This document shows positions 40,406 to 49,620 of a stretch of DNA of 64,000 bases, piece by piece. This stretch comes from Herbiconiux moechotypicola (lineage in GTDB: Bacteria; Actinomycetota; Actinomycetes; Actinomycetales; Microbacteriaceae), in the NCBI RefSeq assembly GCF_024979255.1, contig NZ_JANLCN010000008.1:62001-126000 (forward strand), in the 5' to 3' direction. Each line of letters begins with the position of its first letter. Positions within the stretch are counted from its first letter, which is position 1. The notes beneath the pieces are model-generated. The model was not told the DNA's origin, ran no database searches, and saw only the letters and a program-made list of their open reading frames with translations. The position numbers were made by a program, and so were the translations under genes.

Positions 40406-41967
40406 CCCCCGATGCCACTCCCTACGAGCTGAGCGCCGAGGCGGAGCGCCGCTTCCGCGAGCTGCTCGGCGACGACGCCGTGGTCACCGACCGCGCCGGC
40501 CGCGACGAGTACGCCGACCCGTACTGGATCAAGGGCGACCGCAGCTACGACTCCTCGGCGGTGCTCTACCCGTCGAGCACCGAGCAGGTACAGGGCGTGG
40601 TGCGCCTCGCCGGCGAGCTGGGGGTGCCGCTGTGGGTCTCGTCGCAGGGCCGCAACAACGGCTACGGTGGCCCCTCGCCGCGGGTCGCCGGCTCGGTGCT
40701 CGTGAGCCTCCGCCGCATGAACCGCGTGCTCGAGATCGACCCCGTTCTCGCCTACGCCGTGGTGGAGCCGGGTGTGAGCTGGATGGAGCTGCACGCCGCC
40801 CTGGCCGAGGCCGGGCACGACGACCTGCTGGTGTCGGTGCCCGACCTCGGCTGGGGCTCGGTGGTGGGCAACTCGCTCGACAGCGGCCTCACGTACCTGC
40901 CGCTCGGCGTCGACTTCCAGGCGCCCACGGGCATGGAGGTGGTGCTCGCCGACGGCTCGCTGCTGCGCACCGGCATGGGCGGCATCCCGGGCTCGAAGGC
41001 CTGGCACACCTACAAACGCGGACTCGGCCCCGTGCTCGACCCGCTGTTCGTGCAGTCGAACTTCGGCATCGTCACGAAGATGGGCTACTGGCTCATGCGC
41101 AAGCCCGACGCCTACGCGCCGCTCTTCCTCACCGTGCCGCGCACGCACCAGCTCGAGCAGGCGATCGACGTGCTGCGCGAACTGCGGTTGAGCGGCCTCG
41201 TGCGCGGCGTGCCCGTGATGCAGAACACCCTCACGCTCGCCTCCCACTTCCCAGAGCTCCTCGGCCCCATGCAGGCCGAGGGCACGCTGGGCGAGGAGCA
41301 GCTGGATGCGCTGGCCGACGCCACCGGGGTCGGCCGGTGGGGCATGCGCACCGCCGTCTGGGGCGACGAGGTCGTGGTCGCCCGCCAGATCGAGCGCATC
41401 ACCGAGGCCTGGTCGGCCATCGACGGGGCGCGGGTCGACCACCACCGCACCTTCCTCCGCGGGGAGTGGGACCAGATCGAGGAGTTCGCCGACAAGGTGC
41501 AGGCGGGCATCCCGAACCTCGACATGCTCGAGTCGATGCCGCCCGGCTTCGGACACGTGGGCTTCTCGCCGGCCGTGCCGCTGGTGGGCAGCCAGATGGC
41601 CGAGGTGATCGGGCTGATGGAGTCGATCGTGAAGCGCGAGACCACCGCGAGCTTTCTCGTGGGCATCTGCGTCGCCAACGAGCGCACCGCCCTCGTGGTG
41701 GGCGGGTTCGGCTTCGACACCGGCAACGACTCCGACACCCGGGCGGCCTACCGCACCGTGAAGACGATGATCCGCGAGCTCGGCGAGCGCGGCTACGGCG
41801 AGTACCGGGCCCACCTCGACTTCATGGACGAGGCCGCGGCCGAGTACTCCTTCGGCGACCACGCCTACCGGCGCTTCGTCGAGCGCATCAAAGACGCCGT
41901 CGACCCGGAGGGCATCCTCTCTCCCGGCCGGCACGGCATCTGGCCCGCCAACCGGCGCACCCCCTGA
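40402..41967 (+). CDS. VAO/4-cresol dehydrogenase-type FAD oxidoreductase, copy 1
   Basis: 521 residues, the usual length for p-cresol methylhydroxylase, vanillyl-alcohol oxidase and eugenol oxidase. FAD segment SQGRNNGYGGPSPRVAGSV (about 75-93), later GWGSVVGNSLD and the C-terminal DPEGILSPGRHGIWP, a signature of this family. These enzymes oxidise para-substituted phenols or related alcohols. Paralogue at 45430 on the other strand. ATGA start overlap. Confidence 0.9.
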   Translation: MTPDATPYELSAEAERRFRELLGDDAVVTDRAGRDEYADPYWIKGDRSYDSSAVLYPSSTEQVQGVVRLAGELGVPLWVSSQGRNNGYGGPSPRVAGSVLVSLRRMNRVLEIDPVLAYAVVEPGVSWMELHAALAEAGHDDLLVSVPDLGWGSVVGNSLDSGLTYLPLGVDFQAPTGMEVVLADGSLLRTGMGGIPGSKAWHTYKRGLGPVLDPLFVQSNFGIVTKMGYWLMRKPDAYAPLFLTVPRTHQLEQAIDVLRELRLSGLVRGVPVMQNTLTLASHFPELLGPMQAEGTLGEEQLDALADATGVGRWGMRTAVWGDEVVVARQIERITEAWSAIDGARVDHHRTFLRGEWDQIEEFADKVQAGIPNLDMLESMPPGFGHVGFSPAVPLVGSQMAEVIGLMESIVKRETTASFLVGICVANERTALVVGGFGFDTGNDSDTRAAYRTVKTMIRELGERGYGEYRAHLDFMDEAAAEYSFGDHAYRRFVERIKDAVDPEGILSPGRHGIWPANRRTP

Positions 41968-42008
41968 CCAGTCCGCCACCCACCCTTTCCTGCAGTCGAG
42001 GAGCAACG

Positions 42009-43394
42009 ATGCCCCACCAGATCTCCGCGGCCGATCTCGCCGCCCTCCGGTCCGAGCTCGGCGGACCCCTGTTCGAACGCGGCGACGACGGCTACCAGGC
42101 CGAGATCGACGGCTTCAACTCGCTCTCGCCCATGGCACCCGACCTCGTCGTCGGCGCCACCTCGGAGGCCGACGTGCAGGCCGCCGTGCGCTTCGCCGCG
42201 GCCCACGGGCTCGAGGTGGTGGTGCAGGCCACCGGCCACGGCTCGTACCGCGGGGTCGACGGCGGGCTGCTCATCCGCACCCACCGTCTCGACTCGATCG
42301 TGGTCGACCCGTCGGCGCCGACCGTCACGATCGGTGCGGGCGCGCGCTGGATGGACATCCTGCCCGCCCTCGGCGAGCACGGGCTCGCCGCCGTGACCGG
42401 CTCGTCTCCGAGCGTCGGCGCGGTCGGACTCGTGCTCGGCGGGGGAGTGGGGCCGCTCAGCCGCACCCTCGGCTGGGCGGCCGACCGCGCGGTGGCGTTC
42501 CGCGTGGTGATCGGAGACGGCAGCGTGGTGGTGGCGAGCGCCGAGAGCGAGCCCGAGCTGTTCTGGGCGCTCAAGGGCGGCAAGGTCGGCCTGGGCGTGG
42601 TCACCGAACTCACGCTCGATGTGCTCGCCCTGCCCGAGATCTACGGAGGCGGACTCTTCTTCGAGCAGGAGCACATCGACGAGGTGCACCGCGCCTGGCT
42701 CGACTGGGCGAAGACGCTGCCCGAGTCGGCCAACACCTCCATCGCCATCCTGCGCCTGCCGCCCGAGGGGGTGCCCGAGCCGCTGCTCGGCCGCACCGTC
42801 GCGCACGTGCGCTTCGCCTACGTGGAGGAGGGGGCGGATGCGGAGCGCCTCGGCACCCGCGGCGCCGAGCTGCTCGCGCCGATGCGCGCCGTGGCACCCG
42901 TCTACCTCGACGGGGTCGGTGTGATGCCCACCGTGGAGTGCGGCACCATCCACGCGGAACCGTTCGGGCCGCTGCCGATCTGGGAGCGGGGCGAGTTCCT
43001 CGATGAGATCGACGCCGACTACGTGGAGCGCATCCTCGAGCAGGCGGGCGGGTCGGCCGAGTCGCCCTTCGCCACCGTCGAGACGCGGCTGCTGGGTGGC
43101 GCGATCGCCCGCGACACGGTGCTGCCGAACGCCATCGGCGGGCGGGGTGCGGCGTACTCGCTGCTCGTGATCGCCGCCGTCGTGCCCGGGCTCAACGACG
43201 AGGCGCTGCCCGTGGCAGGGCCCGCGCTGTTCGACGCCGTGGCGCAGTACTCCCACGACGAGATCAACTACAACTGGGCGGGGCACCCGAGCCCGGCCGT
43301 GTTCGCCCGGCTCTGGCCGGCCGAGACGGCCGCGAAGCTGGCCGAGGTGCGGCGGCGCTACGACCCGGCCGGCACCTTCGGCTTCGGCAACTGA
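42009..43394 (+). CDS. FAD-binding oxidoreductase (BBE/6-hydroxynicotine oxidase-like)
   Basis: 461 residues. PCMH-type FAD domain with VVQATGHGSYRG (about 74-85), whose His is the usual covalent FAD attachment site, then SPSVGAVGLVLGGGVGPLSRTLGWAAD; the second attachment Cys of bicovalent enzymes is absent. The C-terminal YNWAGHPSPAVFARLWPAETAAKLAEVRRRYDPAGTFGFGN is a berberine-bridge-like end. Likely an oxidase for an alcohol, amine or sugar. GAGGAGCAACG precedes ATG. Confidence 0.87.
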   Translation: MPHQISAADLAALRSELGGPLFERGDDGYQAEIDGFNSLSPMAPDLVVGATSEADVQAAVRFAAAHGLEVVVQATGHGSYRGVDGGLLIRTHRLDSIVVDPSAPTVTIGAGARWMDILPALGEHGLAAVTGSSPSVGAVGLVLGGGVGPLSRTLGWAADRAVAFRVVIGDGSVVVASAESEPELFWALKGGKVGLGVVTELTLDVLALPEIYGGGLFFEQEHIDEVHRAWLDWAKTLPESANTSIAILRLPPEGVPEPLLGRTVAHVRFAYVEEGADAERLGTRGAELLAPMRAVAPVYLDGVGVMPTVECGTIHAEPFGPLPIWERGEFLDEIDADYVERILEQAGGSAESPFATVETRLLGGAIARDTVLPNAIGGRGAAYSLLVIAAVVPGLNDEALPVAGPALFDAVAQYSHDEINYNWAGHPSPAVFARLWPAETAAKLAEVRRRYDPAGTFGFGN

Positions 43395-43423
43395 GGCCGG
43401 GCGCTGCAGAGAGGATCCACACC

Positions 43424-44272
43424 ATGACCACCATCGCAGGGCGCGTCGCCGTCGTCACGGGCGGGGCCTCGGGCATCGGCCGCGGCATCGCCGAGCAGCT
43501 CATCGCCGAGGGCGCCACCGTCGTGATCGCCGACGTGCAACAGGATGCGCTCGACGCGACGGCCGCCGAGATCGGCGCCACAGGCATCCGGGTAGACGTC
43601 ACCGACCCCGCGAGCGTCGAGGCGCTCGCGGCCGAGACCGTCGAGCGCTTCGGGAGCGTGGGCATCCTCGTCAACAACGCCGGTGTGGGGCCGCTCGCGC
43701 GCATCGCAGACCTGCGGCTCGCCGACTGGAAGTGGCTCATCGACGTGAACCTCTGGGGCGTCATCCACGGGGTCACCACCTTCCTGCCGCTGCTGCAGAA
43801 GAACCCCGACGGCGGGCACATCGTCAACACCGGTTCGATGGCGTCGTTCTCGCCGATGGCCGGAGCCGGAGCCTACGCGGTGACGAAGTACGGCGTGGCC
43901 GCGCTCACCGAGGCGCTCGCGCTCGAGCTGGCCGAGGACGGCTCGCCCGTGCACGTGACCCTCCTGGCACCCGGAACGGTGCGCACGAACATCAAGACCA
44001 GCCTGCGCAACCGGCCCGCCGGCGCCGAGGGGGCGCTCGAAGACGTCGACATCTCGGAGGGCGCCGCCGCCGGGCTGCGCTGGATCGACCCGATCGACGC
44101 CGGGCGCATCGTCACCCGGGCCATCCGGCACGACGACCTCTACGCCCTCACGCATCCCGACTGGTGGCACATCGTCGAGGGGCGGCAGACGGCCATCCGC
44201 GAGGCGTTCGAGAAATACCCGGTGGAGACGTCGGGCGCGGCGGCGTCGGCGGATGCGGGGGCCGGCGCATGA
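43424..44272 (+). CDS. Short-chain dehydrogenase/reductase
   Basis: 282 residues. TGGASGIGRG cofactor loop (about 13-22), NNAG at about 86-89, Ser in NTGSMAS and YAVTK as catalytic residues. An extra C-terminal stretch of about 70 residues with WWHIVEGRQTAIREAFEKYP is typical of SDRs acting on larger hydrophobic substrates. ATGA overlap with the dehydrogenase that follows. Confidence 0.9.
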   Translation: MTTIAGRVAVVTGGASGIGRGIAEQLIAEGATVVIADVQQDALDATAAEIGATGIRVDVTDPASVEALAAETVERFGSVGILVNNAGVGPLARIADLRLADWKWLIDVNLWGVIHGVTTFLPLLQKNPDGGHIVNTGSMASFSPMAGAGAYAVTKYGVAALTEALALELAEDGSPVHVTLLAPGTVRTNIKTSLRNRPAGAEGALEDVDISEGAAAGLRWIDPIDAGRIVTRAIRHDDLYALTHPDWWHIVEGRQTAIREAFEKYPVETSGAAASADAGAGA

Positions 44273-45399
44273 GCACCTGGCGCGGCGAGGCCGGGGTGCT
44301 TCGGGAGATCAAGCAGCCGTTCTCGATAGAGGAGGTGGAGCTGCTGCCCCTCGACCCCACGCGGGTGGTGGTGAAGACCCACGCGAGCCCGTTCTGCTCC
44401 ACCGACGTGAAGAACTGGAAGGGGCAGCTCTACAAGATCCCGCCCACCGTGCTCGGGCACGCCTCGATCGGCGAGGTCGTGGAGGTGGGGTCGGCCGTGT
44501 CGGGGCTGCGGGTCGGCCAGCGCGTGGTCGTGCCCGGCACGCCGGAGTGCGGGGCCTGCTACTACTGCTCGATCGGTGAGCCGTGGCAGTGCGGTGAGCT
44601 CTTCGACCTCGGGGGCATCTACCCCGACGTCGCGCGCGGCGACGACGGCGCGCTCATCTCGTGCGCCGGCTGCGTCGGCGGCTATGCGGAGTACATGTCG
44701 ATCTCGGGGAACCAGGTGTTCCCGGTCGAGAGCGAGCTGCCCTCCGACGTGTTGTCGATGCTCGGCTGCGGCATCAGCACGGGAGTGGGCTCGGTGTTCA
44801 ACGTGGCGCGGGTGCAGCCCGGGGAGTCGGTCGCGATCGTGGGGGCGGGGCACCTGGGGCTGTGGATGCTGCAGGCCGCCCGGATCGCGGGGGCCGGCAC
44901 CGTCGTGGTGGTGGAGCCGCACGAGGGCCGGCGCGAGCTCGCGGGCGCGCTCGGCGCCGACGTGCTCGTCGACCCGGGGACCGGTGCAGGGGAGTCGGAG
45001 GCGCTCGCCGGGGCGCTGGCCGCCGTACGCGAGGCCACCGGTGGGCGCGGCGCCGACGTGGTGCTCGAGGCGGCCGGACCCGCCGTGTCGCAGAGCTTCG
45101 CCGTGCAGGCTTCGCGCCGGGGCGGTCGCACCGTGCTCACGGGCTTCGAGATCGGGGGTGCCACTCTGCCGCTGCCGCAGGTGGAGACCGCCCTGCAGAG
45201 CCGCCGCATCCTGAGCTCGCAGAACGGGCAGGTGCACATGAAGAGCGACCTGCAGCGCTACACGGGCCTCCTCGAGCGGGGCCTGCTCGACCCCGCCCCC
45301 ATCCTCACCCGCCGCTACCCCCTCGCCGAGCTCGACCTCGCCCGCGACAACTCCGCCGCCCTCACCGACGTCTGCGGCGTCATCGTCTTCGACCACTGA
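44269..45399 (+). CDS. Zinc-dependent alcohol dehydrogenase (MDR family)
   Basis: 376 residues. PFCSTDVKNW catalytic zinc site, GHASIGEVVEVG, structural cysteines in CGACYYCSIGEPWQC, cofactor motif IVGAGHLGLWMLQAARIAGAG (about 190-210). Closely related to the enzyme at 28928 but in the central operon. Last gene of the plus-strand operon that began at 34638; it ends 30 bp from a convergent gene without a recognisable terminator. Confidence 0.88.
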   Translation: MSTWRGEAGVLREIKQPFSIEEVELLPLDPTRVVVKTHASPFCSTDVKNWKGQLYKIPPTVLGHASIGEVVEVGSAVSGLRVGQRVVVPGTPECGACYYCSIGEPWQCGELFDLGGIYPDVARGDDGALISCAGCVGGYAEYMSISGNQVFPVESELPSDVLSMLGCGISTGVGSVFNVARVQPGESVAIVGAGHLGLWMLQAARIAGAGTVVVVEPHEGRRELAGALGADVLVDPGTGAGESEALAGALAAVREATGGRGADVVLEAAGPAVSQSFAVQASRRGGRTVLTGFEIGGATLPLPQVETALQSRRILSSQNGQVHMKSDLQRYTGLLERGLLDPAPILTRRYPLAELDLARDNSAALTDVCGVIVFDH

Positions 45400-45429
45400 C
45401 CCGCCCCGCCCCGCGCATCCGCCCCTCGT

Positions 45430-47016
45430 TCAGTCGACGGTGGGGCGGTAGCGGGCGGGCCAGACGCCGTGCCGGCCGGGGGAGAGGATGCCCTTCGGGT
45501 CGACGGCGTCTTTGATGGCCTCGACGAAGCGCCGGTAGGCGTGGTCGCCGAAGGAGTACTGCTCGGCGGCGAGGTCCATCACGTCGAGGTGGGCGCGGTA
45601 CTCGCCGTAGCCGAGCTCCGCGACCTCCTCGATGAGCATGCGCACGGTCTCGAAGGTCTGCTCCACGTGCTCTCGGTTCGTGCGGTCGAAGCTCATCGCC
45701 GACACGATCATCGCACTGCGGTCTCCGGTGGGGAAGATGGCGCACACGAAGTTCGCCCCGGTGCGCTCCACCACCCGCGCCTTGATGCGCTCGACGACCC
45801 TCACGACCTCGGCGCCCTGGAGCGGCACGATCGGCGAGAAGCCCACGTGCCCCACCCAGTCGGGCATCTGCTCCATCATCTCCATGGTCGGGATGCCCGC
45901 CGAGATCTTCTGCATGAAGGTGCTGATCTCGCCCCAGTTCTCGGGCGTGAACCGGCCGAGCTCGTCGACCCGTGAGCCCTCGATCGCGCCCCAGGCCTCC
46001 CGGATGCGCGCCAGGTGGTGGTCGACGACCGGCCCGTCGCCCCAGAGCGCGGTGCGCACGCCCCATCGCCCGATGCCGGTGGCGTCGGCGAGCTGGTCGA
46101 GCCGCTCCTCCGGCCAGGTGGGGTCGGCGCCCGGGAACATGCCCATGTGCTCGGGGAACTGCGTGCCCATCGTGATGAGGTTCTGCAGGTTGGGCACGCC
46201 GCGGATCACCCCGTCGAGCCGCAGCTCGCGGATGATGTCGACCGCCTGGGCGAGCTGGTGGTCGCGCGGCACGGAGAGGTAGAGCGGCGCGTAGACGCGG
46301 GGCCGGCGCTGCAGCCACACGCCCATCCGGGTGACGATGCCGTAGTTCGACTGGGTGAACAGGGCGTCGAGCGAGGGCCCGAGCCCGCGCTTGTAGATGT
46401 GCCACGACTTCGAGTCGGGGAGGGCGCCCATGCCGGTGCGCAGCAGCGAGCCGTCGGCGAGCACCACCTCCATGCCCGTGGGCGCCTGGAAGTCGGCGCC
46501 GAGGGGCAGGTAGGTCATGCCGTTGTCGAGGGAGTTGCCGATGATCGAGCCCCAGCCGATGTCGGGCACCGAGAGCATGAGCTCGTCGCCCTGCTCGTGC
46601 AGCGCCGCGTGCAGGTCGAGCCAGCGCACGCCGGGCTCCACCACGGCGTAGGCCAGCTCGGTGTCGATGTGCAGGATGCGGTTCATCTCGCGCAGGCTGA
46701 TGAGCAGCGACCCCGCCACGCGCGGGGAGGGGCCGCCGTAGCCGTTGTTGCGGCCCTGCGAGCTCGTCCACACCGGCAGCTCGTGGCGGCCCGCGATGCG
46801 CACCACCTCCTGCACCTCCTCCACGCTCCGCGGGAAGACGACGGCCGAGGAGTCGTAGCTGCGGTCGTCGTGGAACCAGTAGGGGTCGCGGTAGCCGTCG
46901 CGCTCGGCCTCGGTGAGCAGGATGCGCTCGCGGCCGAGCAGCGCGATCAGCTCGTCGCGCGCGGCGTCGGTGAGCACCGCGGGCTCGGGGCGGATGGTAC
47001 GGGATGCGCCGCTCAC
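45430..47016 (-). CDS. VAO/4-cresol dehydrogenase-type FAD oxidoreductase, copy 2
   Basis: 528 residues from GTG 47016, which overlaps the cupin stop (GTGA). Shared with copy 1: SSQGRNNGYGGPSPRVAGS, DIGWGSIIGNSLDNGMTYLPLG, DFQAPTGMEVVLADGSLLRTGMG and the end DPKGILSPGRHGVWP. Differences cluster in the middle cap domain, which shapes the substrate pocket, so the two copies probably oxidise different intermediates. Cotranscribed with the cupin. Confidence 0.9.
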   Translation of the reverse strand: MSGASRTIRPEPAVLTDAARDELIALLGRERILLTEAERDGYRDPYWFHDDRSYDSSAVVFPRSVEEVQEVVRIAGRHELPVWTSSQGRNNGYGGPSPRVAGSLLISLREMNRILHIDTELAYAVVEPGVRWLDLHAALHEQGDELMLSVPDIGWGSIIGNSLDNGMTYLPLGADFQAPTGMEVVLADGSLLRTGMGALPDSKSWHIYKRGLGPSLDALFTQSNYGIVTRMGVWLQRRPRVYAPLYLSVPRDHQLAQAVDIIRELRLDGVIRGVPNLQNLITMGTQFPEHMGMFPGADPTWPEERLDQLADATGIGRWGVRTALWGDGPVVDHHLARIREAWGAIEGSRVDELGRFTPENWGEISTFMQKISAGIPTMEMMEQMPDWVGHVGFSPIVPLQGAEVVRVVERIKARVVERTGANFVCAIFPTGDRSAMIVSAMSFDRTNREHVEQTFETVRMLIEEVAELGYGEYRAHLDVMDLAAEQYSFGDHAYRRFVEAIKDAVDPKGILSPGRHGVWPARYRPTVD

Positions 47017-47432
47017 GAGGCACCTGGCGCGTCGAGTGCGCCGGTCGTGACGGCCGCCGCCGCGTACTCCTCCTCGGAGACCTCCTCGAGCCACTCGGTG
47101 CCGCCGAGCGTGATGGCGGTGTGCCCGAGAAGCGACTCCTGCGTGCCGCCGTGCCAGTGCCGCTCACCCGGCTCGATCCAGACCGTGTCTCCCTCGCCGA
47201 TGAGGCGGGGCACCCCGTCGCCACCGCACACGTAGCCCTGACCGCGGAACACCTGCAGGATCTGCCCGTGCTCGTGGTGGTGCCAGTAGGTGCGGGAGCA
47301 CGGGGTGAACAGCACCGTGTTGATCTTCACGTCGGCGCGGTCGGTGATGACCGGGTCTTGCAGCACCTGGCCGGTGAAGGTGCCGCTCGCGGTGATCGAA
47401 GGGGAGCCGGAACGGCCGGAGACGATGCGCAT
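47013..47432 (-). CDS. Cupin-domain protein
   Basis: 139 residues. Motif 1 TYWHHHEHGQILQVFRGQGYVCG (about 49-71) and motif 2 DTVWIEPGERHWHGG give a metal-binding cupin with several His. The fold is shared by dioxygenases, isomerases and binding proteins. ATG 47432 has AAAGG about 9 nt upstream. Coupled to VAO copy 2, so it may process that enzyme's product (inference). Divergent from the reductase fusion. Confidence 0.85.
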   Translation of the reverse strand: MRIVSGRSGSPSITASGTFTGQVLQDPVITDRADVKINTVLFTPCSRTYWHHHEHGQILQVFRGQGYVCGGDGVPRLIGEGDTVWIEPGERHWHGGTQESLLGHTAITLGGTEWLEEVSEEEYAAAAVTTGALDAPGAS

Positions 47433-47506
47433 GCTTCTGCCTTTCCCGGACGTCGTCGTCCGGTCTCTGGGTCGAGCCTCGAGATAGTTGTAGCTCTTGT
47501 AACCAA

Positions 47507-47516
47507 ATGCTAGCAT
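47507..47516. promoter_or_regulatory. Short palindrome in the cupin/reductase divergent promoter
   Basis: ATGCTAGCAT is a perfect 10-bp palindrome in the 112-bp gap between divergent genes. Two TTGTA repeats 9 bp apart (about 47488-47501) lie upstream. No TTGTCNGACAA core is present here. Possible operator for the GntR-like half of the fusion protein; speculative. Confidence 0.3.
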
Positions 47517-47544
47517 CGCCTCAGTCAGCGCAAAGGGGCGAGAC

Positions 47545-48714
47545 ATGACAGAGACACTTATCACCGCCGATCTTCCGGAGAGCCCGAGCAAGGGCGAGTT
47601 CCGCGACGTCATGGGCAGGTTCGCGAGCGGGGTGACGGTCATCACGACCCACCTCGACGGTGAGGACTACGGGGCGGCCGCGAGCGCGGTGAGCTCGCTG
47701 AGCGACGAGCCGCCGAGCCTGCTCATCTGCCTCAACGTCACCTCCACCACGGCGCAGGCCATCGTGAAGAGCGGCACCTTCGCCGTCAACGTGCTCGCCG
47801 AGGACTCGGCCCCCATCGCCCAGCGCTTCGCGAGCAAGGCGCCGGGCAAGTTCGAGACCGTCGCCTTCGAGCGCGGTCACGCGGGCGTGCCGCTGGTCTC
47901 CGGATGCATCGCCCACTTCGAGTGCGTCGTCGACGAGACGGTGCGCGGCGGTACCCACCTCGTCTTCCTCGCCCGGGTGGTGCGGGTGTCGTCGACCCCG
48001 GGCAGCCCGCTGGCGTACTTCCGCGGCTCGTTCGGCCGCATGGAGACGGCGCCCGACGCGGCGGCGCTGCACGCGGTGCGCGACTTCGTGGTGGGAGCGG
48101 TGAGCGACGTGTCGGTGCCGCTCGACGCGGAGGGCATCGCGGCCGCGCTCGAGATCGAGGTGGGCCGCACCTACCAAGCGCTCGTGGCGCTCACGGCCGA
48201 GGGGCTGGTGCGCCGCACGGGTGCCACCTTCGAGGTGGAGCCGGTGCCCGACCAGGTGATCTTCGACTACTACGCCGCCAAGCTCGCCATCGAGATCGGT
48301 GCGGCGGCCCAGACGGTCGGCTCGACCGACACGGAGCAGCTCGCCGAACTGCGGCGCCTGCTCGACGCCACGCTCGAGTTCACGGTCGACGAGGAGTTCA
48401 GCGACCCCGAGGGCTGGATCCGCGCGAACGCGGCCTTCCACGAGTACCTCGTGGGCCTGGCGGGCAGCGTCATCCTCACCGAGACCTACAAGGGTCTGCG
48501 CCTCCCCGCGCTCGAGCAGCGCTCCATCCGTCACTCCACCCGCGCCACGCACCTGCTGCACGACGACCACCGCGCGATCGTGAAGGGGTACGAGACCGGC
48601 GACGTGGAGCTCGTGCTGCGCACGCTCGGGGCCCACGCCCGGCGGCCGCAGGAGACGCGGGCCGAGGAGTCGCAGGCGCGGGAGTCGGCCCTCCACGGCG
48701 GGGCCGCAGTCTGA
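47545..48714 (+). CDS. Flavin reductase fused to a GntR/FCD-like regulatory module
   Basis: 389 residues. Residues 15-170 are a flavin reductase (HpaC/C1-like split barrel): FRDVMGRFASGVTVITT, SSLSDEPPSLLICLNVTSTTA, GTFAVNVLAED, FRGSFGRM. Residues 175-232 form a winged-helix-like segment (LEIEVGRTYQALVALTAEGLVRRTG), and 236-366 an FCD domain with His299 (ANAAFHEYL), His342 (DDHRAIV) and His364 in the usual metal-ligand positions. Known two-component HPA hydroxylase reductases carry a MarR-like tail that senses the substrate; here the tail is GntR/FCD-like. It should supply reduced flavin to the monooxygenases at 24684 and 27076, perhaps only when substrate is bound. Confidence 0.85.
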   Translation: MTETLITADLPESPSKGEFRDVMGRFASGVTVITTHLDGEDYGAAASAVSSLSDEPPSLLICLNVTSTTAQAIVKSGTFAVNVLAEDSAPIAQRFASKAPGKFETVAFERGHAGVPLVSGCIAHFECVVDETVRGGTHLVFLARVVRVSSTPGSPLAYFRGSFGRMETAPDAAALHAVRDFVVGAVSDVSVPLDAEGIAAALEIEVGRTYQALVALTAEGLVRRTGATFEVEPVPDQVIFDYYAAKLAIEIGAAAQTVGSTDTEQLAELRRLLDATLEFTVDEEFSDPEGWIRANAAFHEYLVGLAGSVILTETYKGLRLPALEQRSIRHSTRATHLLHDDHRAIVKGYETGDVELVLRTLGAHARRPQETRAEESQARESALHGGAAV

Positions 48715-49571
48715 TGCCCGCGGCCTCGACCCGCGCCGCGGAGACGCCCGCCCCCGAGCATCCCGCCGTCGTGCGGGTAGGAGACACCGACGTCGCGACC
48801 TGGGGCGCGCGCCGCTTCGGCGGCCGCGTCGCCGCCGTCACCGGCGCCGCCTCGGGAATCGGCCGCGCCGTGGTGGAGCGCCTCGTGGCCGAGGGCGCCG
48901 AGGTGTACGCGCTCGACCGCTCCGCCGACGCGCTCGAAGCGCTGTGGTCGGGCGTCGACCGGGTCGCTCCACTCGCGGCCGACGTGGCCGACAGTGCGCA
49001 GGTCGATGCCGCCTTCGCCCGCATCGGGCGCGATCACGGGCAGCTGGATGCGCTGGTCACGGCGGCCGGGATCTCCGACGCCCCGTGGCGGCTCACCCAG
49101 GGCAACAGCGACCCCGACCCCGCCACGATCGACGACGAGGCCTGGGAGCTCGTGCTGCGGGTGAATCTCACCGGCACCTTCGTGTGCACGCGGGCGGCGC
49201 TGCCGCTGCTGCGCGGAAACGGCGAGCGCGGCGGGGCGGTGGTGACGATCTCGAGTGTCGGGGCGCTCGCCCCGTATCCGCTCGCCGCCGCCTACCCCGC
49301 GGCCAAGGCCGGCGTGCTCGGCATGACCCGGGCGATCGCCGCCCTCGTGGGGCGCGAGAACATCCGCGTGAACGCCGTGGCGCCGGCCGCCACCCGCACG
49401 CCCATGCTGCCCGACGACGAGGAGCTGCTCGCCTCGATGGTGGCGCTCCAGCCCATCGCCCGCGTGGTGCCGCCCTCCGAGATGGCGGCCACCATCGTCT
49501 ACCTCTGCAGCGACGAGGCGCAGTTCATCACCGGCCAGACCGTCAACGTCAACGGGGGCATGGTCATGTGA
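48714..49571 (+). CDS. Short-chain dehydrogenase/reductase
   Basis: 285 residues; ATG overlaps the reductase stop (TGATG). A 36-residue N-terminal extension precedes RVAAVTGAASGIGRAV (about 38-53). LVTAAGIS replaces NNAG, Ser in TISSVGALAP and YPAAK are the catalytic residues. Ends with TGQTVNVNGGMVM. Likely NAD-dependent (ALDRSAD). Confidence 0.88.
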   Translation: MPAASTRAAETPAPEHPAVVRVGDTDVATWGARRFGGRVAAVTGAASGIGRAVVERLVAEGAEVYALDRSADALEALWSGVDRVAPLAADVADSAQVDAAFARIGRDHGQLDALVTAAGISDAPWRLTQGNSDPDPATIDDEAWELVLRVNLTGTFVCTRAALPLLRGNGERGGAVVTISSVGALAPYPLAAAYPAAKAGVLGMTRAIAALVGRENIRVNAVAPAATRTPMLPDDEELLASMVALQPIARVVPPSEMAATIVYLCSDEAQFITGQTVNVNGGMVM

Positions 49572-49599
49572 CCAGCCCCCACCTCATCCCGATGGCACC

Positions 49600-49615
49600 G
49601 TTTCGAAGGAGAAAC
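49600..49615 (+). promoter_or_regulatory. Hairpin presenting the ribosome site (copy 2)
   Basis: GTTTC-GAAGGA-GAAAC has the same 5-bp stem and loop position as the element at 35567-35582; the start codon GTG 49621 follows 5 nt later. Confidence 0.45.
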
Positions 49616-49620
49616 CGATC

